The notes under the pieces are model-generated. The model searched no databases. It was not told the DNA's origin and saw only the letters and a program-made list of their open reading frames with translations. Both the position numbers and the translations under genes were made by a program. A stretch of 64,000 nt of DNA, taken from contig CAYOWQ010000003.1 of NCBI GenBank assembly GCA_964407695.1, forward strand, positions 186,001 to 250,000. Reading direction: 5' to 3'. Every line of letters begins with the position of its first letter. Position 1 is the first letter of the stretch. Origin of the DNA: CAYOWQ01 sp964407695 (lineage in GTDB: Bacteria > Planctomycetota > Phycisphaerae > Phycisphaerales > SM1A02). Shown piece by piece: positions 52,002 to 60,402 of this stretch.

Positions 52002-52469
52002 TCAGAGTACTGAAGATAAGGCTGCGGGTGATCCGCGGATTGGAAGGCGCGACGATTTCTGATTGAGAAGTGACGTTGATAGCAGGGGAATTCGATCGGG
52101 AAGGGAATCATCGATCGACGGGGACAGCGATATCGAGGTGCGGATCAATGGAGAACTGACGACGGGGATTGGAGAGGGGGAACTTGCTATTGCCGTGGCG
52201 ACACTTGTCGCAGCCGCAGAGGGACAGGAGGCCTTTGGAGGCTCGATGGCTGCCGGAGGAGACGAAGGCGGAGATTGTCGGCGCTTCCCGACGGGATTTC
52301 GGCGGATCGTGGTTCGTAGAAGCTGGGCTGCCGCGAGTCTTCGGGTGTTTGGGTCGGCTTGAGGGTCGTTCACCAAGATGTGCAGGGCGTGGATGGAATC
52401 GGCCTGAGCCCTGAGCAGCGCCAGCCGATTCGTTCGAGCCAGGAGTCCAACGGAAGCTGATATTTCCAT
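52002..52469 (-). CDS. Small gene with apparent frameshift; shifted frame ends in a Cys-rich segment
   Basis: Read straight, this gives 155 residues. The start is convincing (MEISASVGLLARTNRLALLR; ILVNDPQADPNTRRLAAAQLL), but after about residue 53 it becomes a Pro/Ser-rich stretch. The -1 frame from about 52310 has GC-rich third positions and reads PTISAFVSSGSHRASKGLL, LCGCDKCRHGNSKF and DPHLDIAVPVDR to a TGA at 52108-52110, a C-x-C-x2-C-x-H zinc-finger-like pattern. That frame has no start codon of its own. So either a base is missing or the gene is frameshifted. It lies downstream of the operator-like site at 52488. Confidence 0.5.
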   Translation of the reverse strand: MEISASVGLLARTNRLALLRAQADSIHALHILVNDPQADPNTRRLAAAQLLRTTIRRNPVGKRRQSPPSSPPAAIEPPKASCPSAAATSVATAIASSPSPIPVVSSPLIRTSISLSPSIDDSLPDRIPLLSTSLLNQKSSRLPIRGSPAALSSVL

Positions 52470-52475
52470 TCGGTC

Positions 52476-52533
52476 AATGTATCGGTAGTTTGGTAAATGT
52501 CAAGTATTATATGACAAAAATGTGTAATTTCAA
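52476..52533 (-). promoter_or_regulatory. Promoter region with operator-like motif
   Basis: Two overlapping arrangements on the minus strand: TTGAAA (52533-52528), 16 bp, TATAAT (52511-52506); and TTGACA (52503-52498), 16 bp, TACATT (52481-52476), the second leaving only 6 bp to the ATG and so a leaderless transcript. The plus-strand motif GTTTGGTAAATGTCAA (52488-52503) matches the imuA site GTTTGGTAACCGTCAA at 14 of 16 positions. Confidence 0.55.
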
Positions 52534-52644
52534 ACCTGTATGGTGGCAGCACAGGTCACTCACGTTGCTGGAATGGGCTTTGCGGTGGGAATCGGCGTAG
52601 GATTGCCGTCTGGGGTCCGCGGGAAACGCCGATAAAGAACTGCC
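52534..52644. other. Spacer before the aminotransferase gene
   Basis: About 110 bp, no gene. It separates two divergent units. Confidence 0.3.
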
Positions 52645-54174
52645 ATGAGCGCTAAAACCATGAATCGATCAGCCCCCGAGCGGGGAGGGATGGGGACGCC
52701 TTCAGATCCGGCGGCCCAACCTCTCGGTGTTGGCCGCGTGCTCGCCGATCCCCAAGTCGACCGGGCGATCGACCAGCTGGTGGAAGCCGTTGAGTCTGCA
52801 GGCAGGGACTTCACCGGAGCCAGGCCGGCCTCGAGCGACCGCAAGGCCACGTACGAGGAATGGTTGAAGCGGCAGGGCGAGGTGAAGGGCAGACCCCCTC
52901 TCTATCCGTATGTCGGCAGCGGTCTTGGAAACGGACCGCTGGTGGAGCTGCTGGATGGAAGCGTGAAGTGGGACATGATCAACGGGATCGGGGTGCACAT
53001 GTTCGGGCACTCCGACCCTGGCATGGTTCGGGCGTGCATTCGCAGCGCTTTGTCTGACACGGTGATGCAGGGCAACCTGCAATTCAATGCCGATTGCGTT
53101 GAATTCGGGGAGGTGTTGATCGAGGGGTTGGTGGGAGGTCGGAACCGCGTCACCGGCGGGGCACCTGTGCCACCTTCATCCGAGAAGTGGTATGCATTCA
53201 TTACGAACACCGGGGCGGTGGCCAACGAAAGCGGTCTCAAGGTGTGTCAGCAGAAGCGAGGCGGCGCGCCGAGGGTGATTGCCTTTGCCGATTGCTTCAT
53301 GGGCCGCACATCGGCGATGGCGCAGATCGGTGATTCGGCCGCAGGGCGGCAAGGCATGGCGCTCAACGTGCAGGTGGACTACATGCCGTTCTGGGACCCG
53401 GAGGCGGGGAGTCGAAGCACTGAGTATGCGCTGTGGCATTTGAAATCGTACCTGGATCGGTATCCGGATCAGCACTGCTGTTTCGTGATGGAGCTGGTTC
53501 AGGGCGAAGGCGGATTCAATATCGCGCCGAGAGAGTTTCTCGAGCCGCTGATGAAGATGTGCAAGGAGCGCGGAGTTCCGGTGTGGGTGGACGAGGTGCA
53601 GACATTCGGTCGCACGACGGAGATGTACTACACCAACGTGCTTGGCCTGCGCGAGTATGTGGACGTGATCACGGTGGGCAAGATGAGCCAGGCGTGCGCG
53701 TGCCTGTTCCGTGAGTCAATCGCACCGAAGGCGGGGTTGTTGAGCGGGACGTTTGTGGGGTCGACGAGTTCGCTGCAGGTTGGCAAGGCAGCGCTTGAGA
53801 CGCTTCGCGACGGCGGCTATTACGGGCCGCAGGGAAAGATCGCGAAGCTGCAGGACGCGTTTCGGGCCCACGCGGCCGCGCTGGTCTCGCCCCATCGGGA
53901 TTGGTTCCCAGCGCCAAAGCGGGCGATGGGTGGCACGATGGAGATGTTCGAGCCATTCACGGGGATCGGCGGGATGATGCGGCTCACACCGTTCGGCGGT
54001 GACAAGGCGAAAGTGATGAAGTTGCTCAACGTCATGTTTGAAGAGGGCGTGATCGCGTTCTATTGCGGGCACGGCCCGTATCACCTGCGTTTCCTGCCAC
54101 CGGTGGGAGTGATGAAGCCGGAGCAGTTCGGCGAGGTGTTTGAGATCGTTGAGCGGTCGATGGCCAACGTGTAA
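52645..54174 (+). CDS. Class III aminotransferase, possibly acting on succinylornithine or lysine
   Basis: 509 residues, longer than AstC/ArgD (about 400). PLP sites: FITNTGAVANESGLKVCQ, ADCFMGRTSAMAQI, VWVDEVQTFGRT (Asp for the pyridine N) and the likely Schiff-base Lys in ITVGKMSQACAC, followed by SGTFVGSTSSLQVG. The GKMSQ lysine context resembles lysine epsilon-aminotransferases more than AstC. It is followed 23 bp later by arginine N-succinyltransferase, so a role in arginine/ornithine catabolism (AstC-like) is plausible. Substrate remains open. Confidence 0.72.
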   Translation: MSAKTMNRSAPERGGMGTPSDPAAQPLGVGRVLADPQVDRAIDQLVEAVESAGRDFTGARPASSDRKATYEEWLKRQGEVKGRPPLYPYVGSGLGNGPLVELLDGSVKWDMINGIGVHMFGHSDPGMVRACIRSALSDTVMQGNLQFNADCVEFGEVLIEGLVGGRNRVTGGAPVPPSSEKWYAFITNTGAVANESGLKVCQQKRGGAPRVIAFADCFMGRTSAMAQIGDSAAGRQGMALNVQVDYMPFWDPEAGSRSTEYALWHLKSYLDRYPDQHCCFVMELVQGEGGFNIAPREFLEPLMKMCKERGVPVWVDEVQTFGRTTEMYYTNVLGLREYVDVITVGKMSQACACLFRESIAPKAGLLSGTFVGSTSSLQVGKAALETLRDGGYYGPQGKIAKLQDAFRAHAAALVSPHRDWFPAPKRAMGGTMEMFEPFTGIGGMMRLTPFGGDKAKVMKLLNVMFEEGVIAFYCGHGPYHLRFLPPVGVMKPEQFGEVFEIVERSMANV

Positions 54175-54197
54175 GGACGACGCGCGGACAGACCCCC

Positions 54198-55313
54198 ATG
54201 TTTTTCATTCGGCCTGCCAACATCGATGATCTGCCGACGCTGCTCAAGCTGGCGAAGATGGTTCATTTCCTGAACCTGCCGGCGGATAAGGACATCATTG
54301 CGGGGAAGATCACGCGCAGTCGGCGTTCGTTTGCGGGGCAGGTGGAGGACCCTCGCGAGCGCCAGTTCATGTTTGTGCTGGAGGATATGGAGTCAGAGAA
54401 CGTAGTGGGGACGGCCGCGGCGATCAGCTGCATGAGCTGGCCGGGCCACCCTCACACGTACCTGCAGATTCGGGAGAGGAAATTCTTTTCGAAGGATCTG
54501 CAGACCGGTCACGTGCACATCACGCTGGAGCTGGGAACGGATGAGACGGGACCATCGGAGATCGGCGGACTGATTCTGGCGCCGGGGTACCGCGGCCACA
54601 AGGAGAAGCTCGGGAGTCTTCTGAGCCTGATCCGGTTTCATTACATCGGCCTGCATCGAGAGTTGTTTGCGGAGCGGCTGGTGGCGGAGATGATGGGGGC
54701 GCTGACGCCCGACAGCCACAACCTGCTGTGGGAGTATCTGGGGCGACGATTCATCAACCTGAGCTATTCGGAGGCGGACCGATTCTGTCAGCATTCGAAG
54801 GAGTTCATCACCAGCCTGTTTCCAAAGGGGGAGTTCTATGCATCGCTGCTGCCGCCTGAGGCGCGAAGCCTGATCGGGCGCGTGGGAGAGGAAACCAAGC
54901 CGGCACTGGCGATGCTAGAGAAGCTGGGATTCAAGTACGAGGGCCACGTGGATCCGTTTGACGGCGGGCCGTATCTGGCCGCGATTCGCGATGACGTGCC
55001 GCTGGTAGGTGCAACCCGTTCGATGACGCTGGGCGATCCAGCGCGTGAGTTTCCGGAGACAGCGCTGGTGAGTTATGAATCCGAGAATGGTTTCCGCGGC
55101 GTGCGTTGCGGCATTGCGATGCATGGCGATGTGGTGGCCATACCGGCGGAAGCGGCGGGCGTGATCGGAGCGCAGCCCGGAGAGTTGATCGGCGTGACGC
55201 CGCTTTCGGGGAGCGAATCACGGCGAGGCAACCGGGTGCACGAGAGTTCGGGCCGCACCACGCGACGGGGACCGGCAACACGGCGGTCGCGAGGATCGAA
55301 GAAGGCGTTGTGA
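54198..55313 (+). CDS. astA: Arginine N-succinyltransferase
   Basis: 371 residues, GNAT-like. The family start FFIRPANIDDLPTLLKLA and the region GGLILAPGYRGHKEKLGSLLSLIRFHYIG (in part LAPGYRGHKEKLG), RLVAEMMGAL and NLLWEYLGRRFINLSY are typical of AstA. It succinylates arginine, first step of the AST pathway. The C-terminal 40 residues are an Arg-rich extension not seen in the core family. Likely co-transcribed with the aminotransferase. Confidence 0.87.
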   Translation: MFFIRPANIDDLPTLLKLAKMVHFLNLPADKDIIAGKITRSRRSFAGQVEDPRERQFMFVLEDMESENVVGTAAAISCMSWPGHPHTYLQIRERKFFSKDLQTGHVHITLELGTDETGPSEIGGLILAPGYRGHKEKLGSLLSLIRFHYIGLHRELFAERLVAEMMGALTPDSHNLLWEYLGRRFINLSYSEADRFCQHSKEFITSLFPKGEFYASLLPPEARSLIGRVGEETKPALAMLEKLGFKYEGHVDPFDGGPYLAAIRDDVPLVGATRSMTLGDPAREFPETALVSYESENGFRGVRCGIAMHGDVVAIPAEAAGVIGAQPGELIGVTPLSGSESRRGNRVHESSGRTTRRGPATRRSRGSKKAL

Positions 55314-55376
55314 CCCGGGGTTTGTCGCTTCATCATTGAAACGGCGGGGGTTCGCAGCGGTATCATGGAGTTCACC

Positions 55377-57476
55377 ATGGAGATGACGATGCGAACGAAG
55401 CTTTCAATCGGACTGGCGGGTTTACTGGCCTTTCTGCCGACGGCGATCGCGACCGCGGACGAAGGTATGTGGCTACTGAATCAGCCACCGACGGCAACGT
55501 TGAAGTCGAAGTATGGATTTGAGCCATCGCAGGAGTGGCTGACGCATATTCAGCACTCGTGCGTTCGATTCGAGACGGGCGGTTCGGGCTCCATCATTTC
55601 TCCGAACGGCCTGGTGATGACGAATCACCACGTGGGCAGCGACATGCTGGACAAGCTTTCCACCGCGGAGAAGAACCTGCTGGAGACGGGTTTTCATGCG
55701 AAAACGATTGACCAGGAGTTGAAGTGCCCGGACCTTGAGTTGCGGGTGCTCTGGACGATTACGGATGTGACTGACAAGGTGAATGGAGAGGTGAAGGAGG
55801 GGATGGCCGCGTCGGAAGCGCAGGCGCAGAGGCGAAAGGCCATCGCGCGAATCGAGAAGGAGGCGATGGACGCCTCGGGATTGACGAGTGAGGTGGTGAC
55901 GTTGTGGCACGGTGCTCGATATCACCTGTATCAATACAAGTCGTATACGGACGTGCGCCTGGTGTTTGCGCCGGAAGCGAAGATTGCGTTCTTCGGCGGC
56001 GACAATGACAATTTCGAGTTCCCGCGATACGACCTTGATTGCTGTTTCTTCCGGATCTATGAGGATGGTCGGCCGCTGGCGACGAAGGATTACCTGACGT
56101 GGTCTGCCAACGGATCGAACGAGGGTGATCTGGCGCTGGTGTTCGGGCACCCGGGGCGAACGCAGCGACTGTTTACGGTGGATCACCTCAAGTTTCTGCG
56201 GGATATTGACTATCCGGCCGCGATGGACCGGTTCTATTCGTTGGAGGTGCAATGGACGGTCTTTGCGGCCAGGGGCGATGAGAATGCGAGGATTGCCCAG
56301 AACGAGATTTTTGGGATTGCGAATGGCCGCAAGGCTGTTGGCGGAATTCTCGAAGGTCTGCTCGATTCGAAGTTGATTGGAGAGAAGCAGAATGAGGAAG
56401 ATGCGTTGAGATCGGCGGTGAGCCGCAGCCCCGAATGGACCAAGCTGTGGAGTGATGGCTGGGATCTGGTCTCGAAGGCACAGAAGAATCACGCCTCGAT
56501 CTTCTCTGGATTCCAGTGGCTCGAACGGGGGAGAGGCATGCCGCAGCGGTTGGTGGATGCGCGGCGACTGGTTCGGCTGGCGGAGGAGACGACCAAGGCG
56601 AATGAGGACCGGCTGGCAGAATACACCGATGCCGAGCGGGCATCGCTGGAACTCGAGTTGTTTTCGCCGGCGCCGGTCTACAGTGCGTTTGAGACCGAAA
56701 AGATGCGGATCTGGTTGACGGGTTGCGCGAAGGCGCTGGGCGTTGACGATCCGCTTGTTCAGAAGATGCTGGACGGAAAGGGACCCGAGGATCGAGCCGC
56801 GGAATTGATCGGTGGCACGACGCTGGCAAGCGTGGACGCGAGGAAGGCGCTTGCGGCTGACGACGGGAAGGCTGTTGCCACGTCGAAGGATCCGATGATT
56901 GCCTTTGCCAAGTTGATTGACGGGCCGGCGCGAGAATATCGGAAGAAGTTCGAGGACACGGTGGAGAGCCTGGAGCGCGAGGGATATGCGAAGATCGCGG
57001 CCGCGTCGTTTGCGGTCAAAGGAGAGAACCAATATCCGGATGCGACATTCACGCTGCGGATGGCATTCGGGCCGGTGAAGGGATATGAGCAGGGGGGCGA
57101 GCAGATCAAGCCTTACACGACGCTGGGCGGGGCGTATGACCTGATGAAGGCTCGACACGGGAAGGATCCGTATGAACTGCCGGAATCGTGGATGAAGAGG
57201 AAGGAATCGCTGACCCTGAGTACGCCGTTCAATTTCGTGTGCACGGCGGACATCATCGGCGGCAATTCGGGCAGCCCGGTGGTGAACACGAAGGGCGAAG
57301 TGATCGGGCTGATCTTTGATGGAAACATTCAGTCATTGATCTGGGATATCGGATACACGGATGAGCAGGGACGGGCGGTGGCGGTGGATTCTCGCGGGCT
57401 GCTGGAGTGCCTGAGATCGGTGTATGGCGCCGATGAACTGGTGAAGGAGATCACCGGAAAGGTTTCGCGCAGGTAG
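55377..57476 (+). CDS. S46 family dipeptidyl-peptidase (DPP7/DPP11 type)
   Basis: 699 residues with a signal peptide (LSIGLAGLLAFLPTAIATA). Mature start EGMWLLNQPP is the S46 hallmark. Triad: His in GLVMTNHHVGSD, Asp in FFGGDNDNFEFPRYD and Ser in IGGNSGSPVVNTKGE near the C-terminus. Such periplasmic or exported peptidases release dipeptides from the N-terminus. ATG at 55377 has GGAG 8 bp upstream; 55365 and 55389 are alternatives. Confidence 0.93.
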   Translation: MEMTMRTKLSIGLAGLLAFLPTAIATADEGMWLLNQPPTATLKSKYGFEPSQEWLTHIQHSCVRFETGGSGSIISPNGLVMTNHHVGSDMLDKLSTAEKNLLETGFHAKTIDQELKCPDLELRVLWTITDVTDKVNGEVKEGMAASEAQAQRRKAIARIEKEAMDASGLTSEVVTLWHGARYHLYQYKSYTDVRLVFAPEAKIAFFGGDNDNFEFPRYDLDCCFFRIYEDGRPLATKDYLTWSANGSNEGDLALVFGHPGRTQRLFTVDHLKFLRDIDYPAAMDRFYSLEVQWTVFAARGDENARIAQNEIFGIANGRKAVGGILEGLLDSKLIGEKQNEEDALRSAVSRSPEWTKLWSDGWDLVSKAQKNHASIFSGFQWLERGRGMPQRLVDARRLVRLAEETTKANEDRLAEYTDAERASLELELFSPAPVYSAFETEKMRIWLTGCAKALGVDDPLVQKMLDGKGPEDRAAELIGGTTLASVDARKALAADDGKAVATSKDPMIAFAKLIDGPAREYRKKFEDTVESLEREGYAKIAAASFAVKGENQYPDATFTLRMAFGPVKGYEQGGEQIKPYTTLGGAYDLMKARHGKDPYELPESWMKRKESLTLSTPFNFVCTADIIGGNSGSPVVNTKGEVIGLIFDGNIQSLIWDIGYTDEQGRAVAVDSRGLLECLRSVYGADELVKEITGKVSRR

Positions 57477-57520
57477 AGCGGAGCCGCCGATGGCCAGGGT
57501 TCATCGGCGGGTGGTGCATC

Positions 57521-58054
57521 GTGAGCCTAGATCCACTCAGGCATTGCCGGCACCAGCGGCGGTTTGATCGCCTGAGCGATGCCGAGTTGCGTAAGGCGAT
57601 CATTCGCGCGGGGCGGAGCCTGCGAGCCTCGATAACCATCGGCCTCAGAATGTTCGTTGGCGCCGTGCTTGGCGGTGTGATCGGAGTGATTGCATCCGGG
57701 GCGGTGTCGACGGTGATCCTGGTGCTGGCCAATGTCAGTAGAGATGCCGTGACGAGAGATGTGTTGCAGGGGCTCGCTGTCGTACTTGGCGTTGGATTGT
57801 TTGTGGTCGCCATCGCGTATTCAGCTTCGATGGTGTGGGCGAGCGCTGTCGCGGATGAGGCCATGGAATATCTTGACCGAATCGCCGCGACGAGGGAGTG
57901 TGTTCATTGCGGGTATTCGCTGCGCGGGTTGCCGCTGGTGGATGATGAGGTGTATTGCCCGGAGTGCGGACAGGGGACGACGGCTGCGCACTTGATTCTT
58001 GCGGAAGGCGGCGGTCGATCAGGTCTCGATGAACGGGGCGAATCGCAGGAGTGA
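57521..58054 (+). CDS. Membrane protein with C-terminal CGYSLRGLP zinc ribbon
   Basis: 177 residues from a GTG: basic helical start (RLSDAELRKAIIRAGRSLRA), two helices (FVGAVLGGVIGVIASGAVST and LAVVLGVGLFVVAIAYSASM), then the ribbon CVHCGYSLRGLP ... YCPECGQ. Shares the ribbon type with the genes at 38135 and 51506. Function unknown. It converges on the dockerin gene across a bidirectional terminator. Confidence 0.72.
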   Translation: MSLDPLRHCRHQRRFDRLSDAELRKAIIRAGRSLRASITIGLRMFVGAVLGGVIGVIASGAVSTVILVLANVSRDAVTRDVLQGLAVVLGVGLFVVAIAYSASMVWASAVADEAMEYLDRIAATRECVHCGYSLRGLPLVDDEVYCPECGQGTTAAHLILAEGGGRSGLDERGESQE

Positions 58055-58057
58055 AGA

Positions 58058-58088
58058 AGAAGGGGCGGCGCCCGGCGCCGCCCCTTCT
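58058..58088. terminator. Bidirectional terminator-like hairpin
   Basis: AGAAGGGGCGGCG and its exact complement (13 bp) around a 5-base loop, between convergent genes ending at 58054 and 58114. A-rich on the left, TTCTGG on the right. Confidence 0.8.
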
Positions 58089-58113
58089 GGAATGCGAGAT
58101 TGATTCGTAGTGA

Positions 58114-58848
58114 TCAGGTCGTCCACTCAGCCAGCAACAGGCCGAGGTCGGAGCCGTTAACCTGGCCATCGCCATCGAGATCGGAGTCGCAACTGCGGCA
58201 GGCGCCCCAATCAGAGAGGAGAAGCCCGAGGTCTGCGCCATCAACCGAGCCGTCGAAATTGAGATCGGCACCGCAGGCTGAGAAGTCGGAGACCTGCAGG
58301 TTGACACTTATCGTGGCGTCTTCCGGGCAGAGCGTTGCAAAGGCCAGGTTGGCAATGCCTTCAACGCGCAGATGCGTGCCGGGAACGAAGATGACCTCGA
58401 CGTCAGTGTCATACTGGACACCGGTTTCCTCGTTATAGAGCACTTGGCCGCACGCGGAATCGAGTGCCGTGACGCATTCGGAAACAAAGACGAAATCCTC
58501 GGGTCCGCCAAAGTTGCAGGACTTGATTTCATCGGTGATGAGAGCGGTATAGGGGATGCCGCAATCGACGAGGAGGCAGGTCAGGCAGACCTTGCCGGTG
58601 ACCAGGAGCACATCACCATCGGCATAGGCGGAGAGATCTCCGACGAGGAAGAGGCCCTCATGGTCGAAGAATTTGAAGAGATTGCCGCAGGATTCGGTCG
58701 CGACGACCTGGCCGCAACCGGAAAGGGCGAGGCCGGTGATGTCATCAATGGGTGATTCGCTCCGAGTGTCGCCGGCGGATCGGTCGGGAGCCGGGGCCGG
58801 CGAAAGAGCGGGAAGCAGGGTTGCAAGGGCAAGCGCAGCGCAGATCAT
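58114..58848 (-). CDS. Secreted protein with two C-terminal dockerin-like repeats
   Basis: 244 residues. ATG at 58848 follows TGGAGAACAAC and opens a short signal peptide (ICAALALATLLPALSPAPA). The central domain has many Cys (LSGCGQVVATESCGNL, VCLTCLLVDCG, SCNFGGPEDFVFVSEC) that probably pair, and ends with ADLNFDGSVDGADLGLLLSD and DLDGDGQVNGSDLGLLLAEW. Extracellular; function unknown. Confidence 0.77.
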   Translation of the reverse strand: MICAALALATLLPALSPAPAPDRSAGDTRSESPIDDITGLALSGCGQVVATESCGNLFKFFDHEGLFLVGDLSAYADGDVLLVTGKVCLTCLLVDCGIPYTALITDEIKSCNFGGPEDFVFVSECVTALDSACGQVLYNEETGVQYDTDVEVIFVPGTHLRVEGIANLAFATLCPEDATISVNLQVSDFSACGADLNFDGSVDGADLGLLLSDWGACRSCDSDLDGDGQVNGSDLGLLLAEWTT

Positions 58849-59058
58849 GTTGTTCTCCAGATAGAGGTCCACGAAACAGCCAACAGGAACTCTGCGCGGC
58901 CCTCAATCTATCGCCGGGGGAGGCTCGGCTGCCGAATTACTGTGAAAACACCCGCGATTTGACTTGCCTGTTTTTTCGCCGAAGGCAGGTCGCGAAGAGG
59001 GGGATCGTGGCTGCGGAGTGCTGGAGCAGGGACGGGGTTGCCGTGCTACTCTGCCGCC
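58849..59058. other. Divergent spacer
   Basis: About 210 bp between the dockerin gene and the AI-2E transporter gene, with an AT-rich stretch near 58940-58980. No gene seen. Confidence 0.3.
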
Positions 59059-60402
59059 ATGGGCAAGGAACAGCCAAAACGGTCGGATGACAGCGGGATT
59101 CCGCCATCGGCGCGGGTCCATATCTGGCAGATCCAGGCGGTGCGCGACGTCATGGTTGTGGCCGTGGTGTTGGGGATGGTTTGGGCGGGCTATGCGGTGA
59201 GATCGGTCACGGTGCCGCTTTTGGTGGCGTTGGCGTTGGCGTATCTGTTTGAACCGCTGGTGGCGCGGATGACGAAAGGCGGCCGGTTGAGTCGGCCGTT
59301 TGCGGTCTCAGCGCTCATCTGCACCGTGGGAGTGTTGCTGATCGGGTTTCTGGCGCTGGCGATTCCGCTGGTGGTGAGCGAAACGGTTGGGTTTGTCAAG
59401 GACGCTCGGCGGGGGCGGTTCTATCAGCATGCCTTGAGATTTGAGGACTATGTGCCGATCGCCTATCGGGATGAGTACCGATATGCCGCAAGCTTTCTGA
59501 AGGGGCCGGAGATCGACCTTCCGGAGTTTTCCCCAGAGCCGGAGTTTGGTGATTCCGCGGAGGGAGCGGCGTCAGCGCCGGAGGGCGTTGACGATCGTGG
59601 TGTGACGGAGGACGAGCGAATTCGCCTGTTGATTCGCGACGAACTGAGTCGGCAACGGGCGGAATCGACGCCGACCACGCGTCCAACCGGCACGATGTGG
59701 CTGGGCCTGGCGCGAAGCAGCGCGGAGGCAGCGCTTGGTCTACTCGGCGCCGTGCTGCAACTGGGATTGCTGGCGTTCCTGATTCCGTTTTACTTCTTCT
59801 TTTTCAGCGTGTCGTATCCCCAGGTTGTGGAGTTCGCCCGCGACCTGATACCCAGGGACAAACGAGGTCGAACGCTGGAGCTGGTGGGAAAGATGGACTC
59901 CGCGGTGGCCGGATTCGTCCGAGGACGACTGGTAACGTGTGCCATTGTGGGACTCGTCTTCGCCGCGGGATGGATGATCTGCGGCGTTCCATATGCGATT
60001 GCCCTGGGGCTGCTCATCGGTGCATTCAACGCCGTGCCGTATCTCTCAGGCATTGGGTTGCCGTTTGCGATCGGACTTCTTGCGCTTGAGAAGGCGAGCG
60101 GGAACACCGGCATGGCGTGGTGGGGTGTGATTGTCTGGCCGACGGTCGTCTTTGCGATCGGCCAGGTTCTGGATGGATACGTCCTCACACCGATCATTGC
60201 CGGAAAGGCCACGGACCTCGACCCCGTGACCATTCTCGTTGCGGTGTTGGCGGGAGGGTCGGTCGGCGGACTTTACGGCATGCTGCTGGCGATTCCGGTC
60301 TTCGCCTGCGCAAAAATCCTGATCAAGGAGGTGCTGATGCCTCGGGTGAAGGCATGGACGCGCGGTGAGGCATCGGATCCACTGCCGATCGAGGAGGAAT
60401 GA
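59059..60402 (+). CDS. AI-2E family (PF01594) membrane transporter
   Basis: 447 residues. N-terminal helices (VVLGMVWAGYAV, VPLLVALALAYLFEPLV), a large soluble insert at about residues 120-215 that is acidic and Glu/Pro-rich, then the conserved C-terminal half: LIPFYFFFFS, FVRGRLVTCAIVGLVFA, GLLIGAFNAVPYLSGIG, YVLTPIIAGKATDLDPV and GLYGMLLAIPV. Family members include autoinducer-2 exporters and Na+/H+ antiporters; the transported species is unknown. It directly precedes an SDR gene (stop and start adjacent). Confidence 0.87.
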   Translation: MGKEQPKRSDDSGIPPSARVHIWQIQAVRDVMVVAVVLGMVWAGYAVRSVTVPLLVALALAYLFEPLVARMTKGGRLSRPFAVSALICTVGVLLIGFLALAIPLVVSETVGFVKDARRGRFYQHALRFEDYVPIAYRDEYRYAASFLKGPEIDLPEFSPEPEFGDSAEGAASAPEGVDDRGVTEDERIRLLIRDELSRQRAESTPTTRPTGTMWLGLARSSAEAALGLLGAVLQLGLLAFLIPFYFFFFSVSYPQVVEFARDLIPRDKRGRTLELVGKMDSAVAGFVRGRLVTCAIVGLVFAAGWMICGVPYAIALGLLIGAFNAVPYLSGIGLPFAIGLLALEKASGNTGMAWWGVIVWPTVVFAIGQVLDGYVLTPIIAGKATDLDPVTILVAVLAGGSVGGLYGMLLAIPVFACAKILIKEVLMPRVKAWTRGEASDPLPIEEE

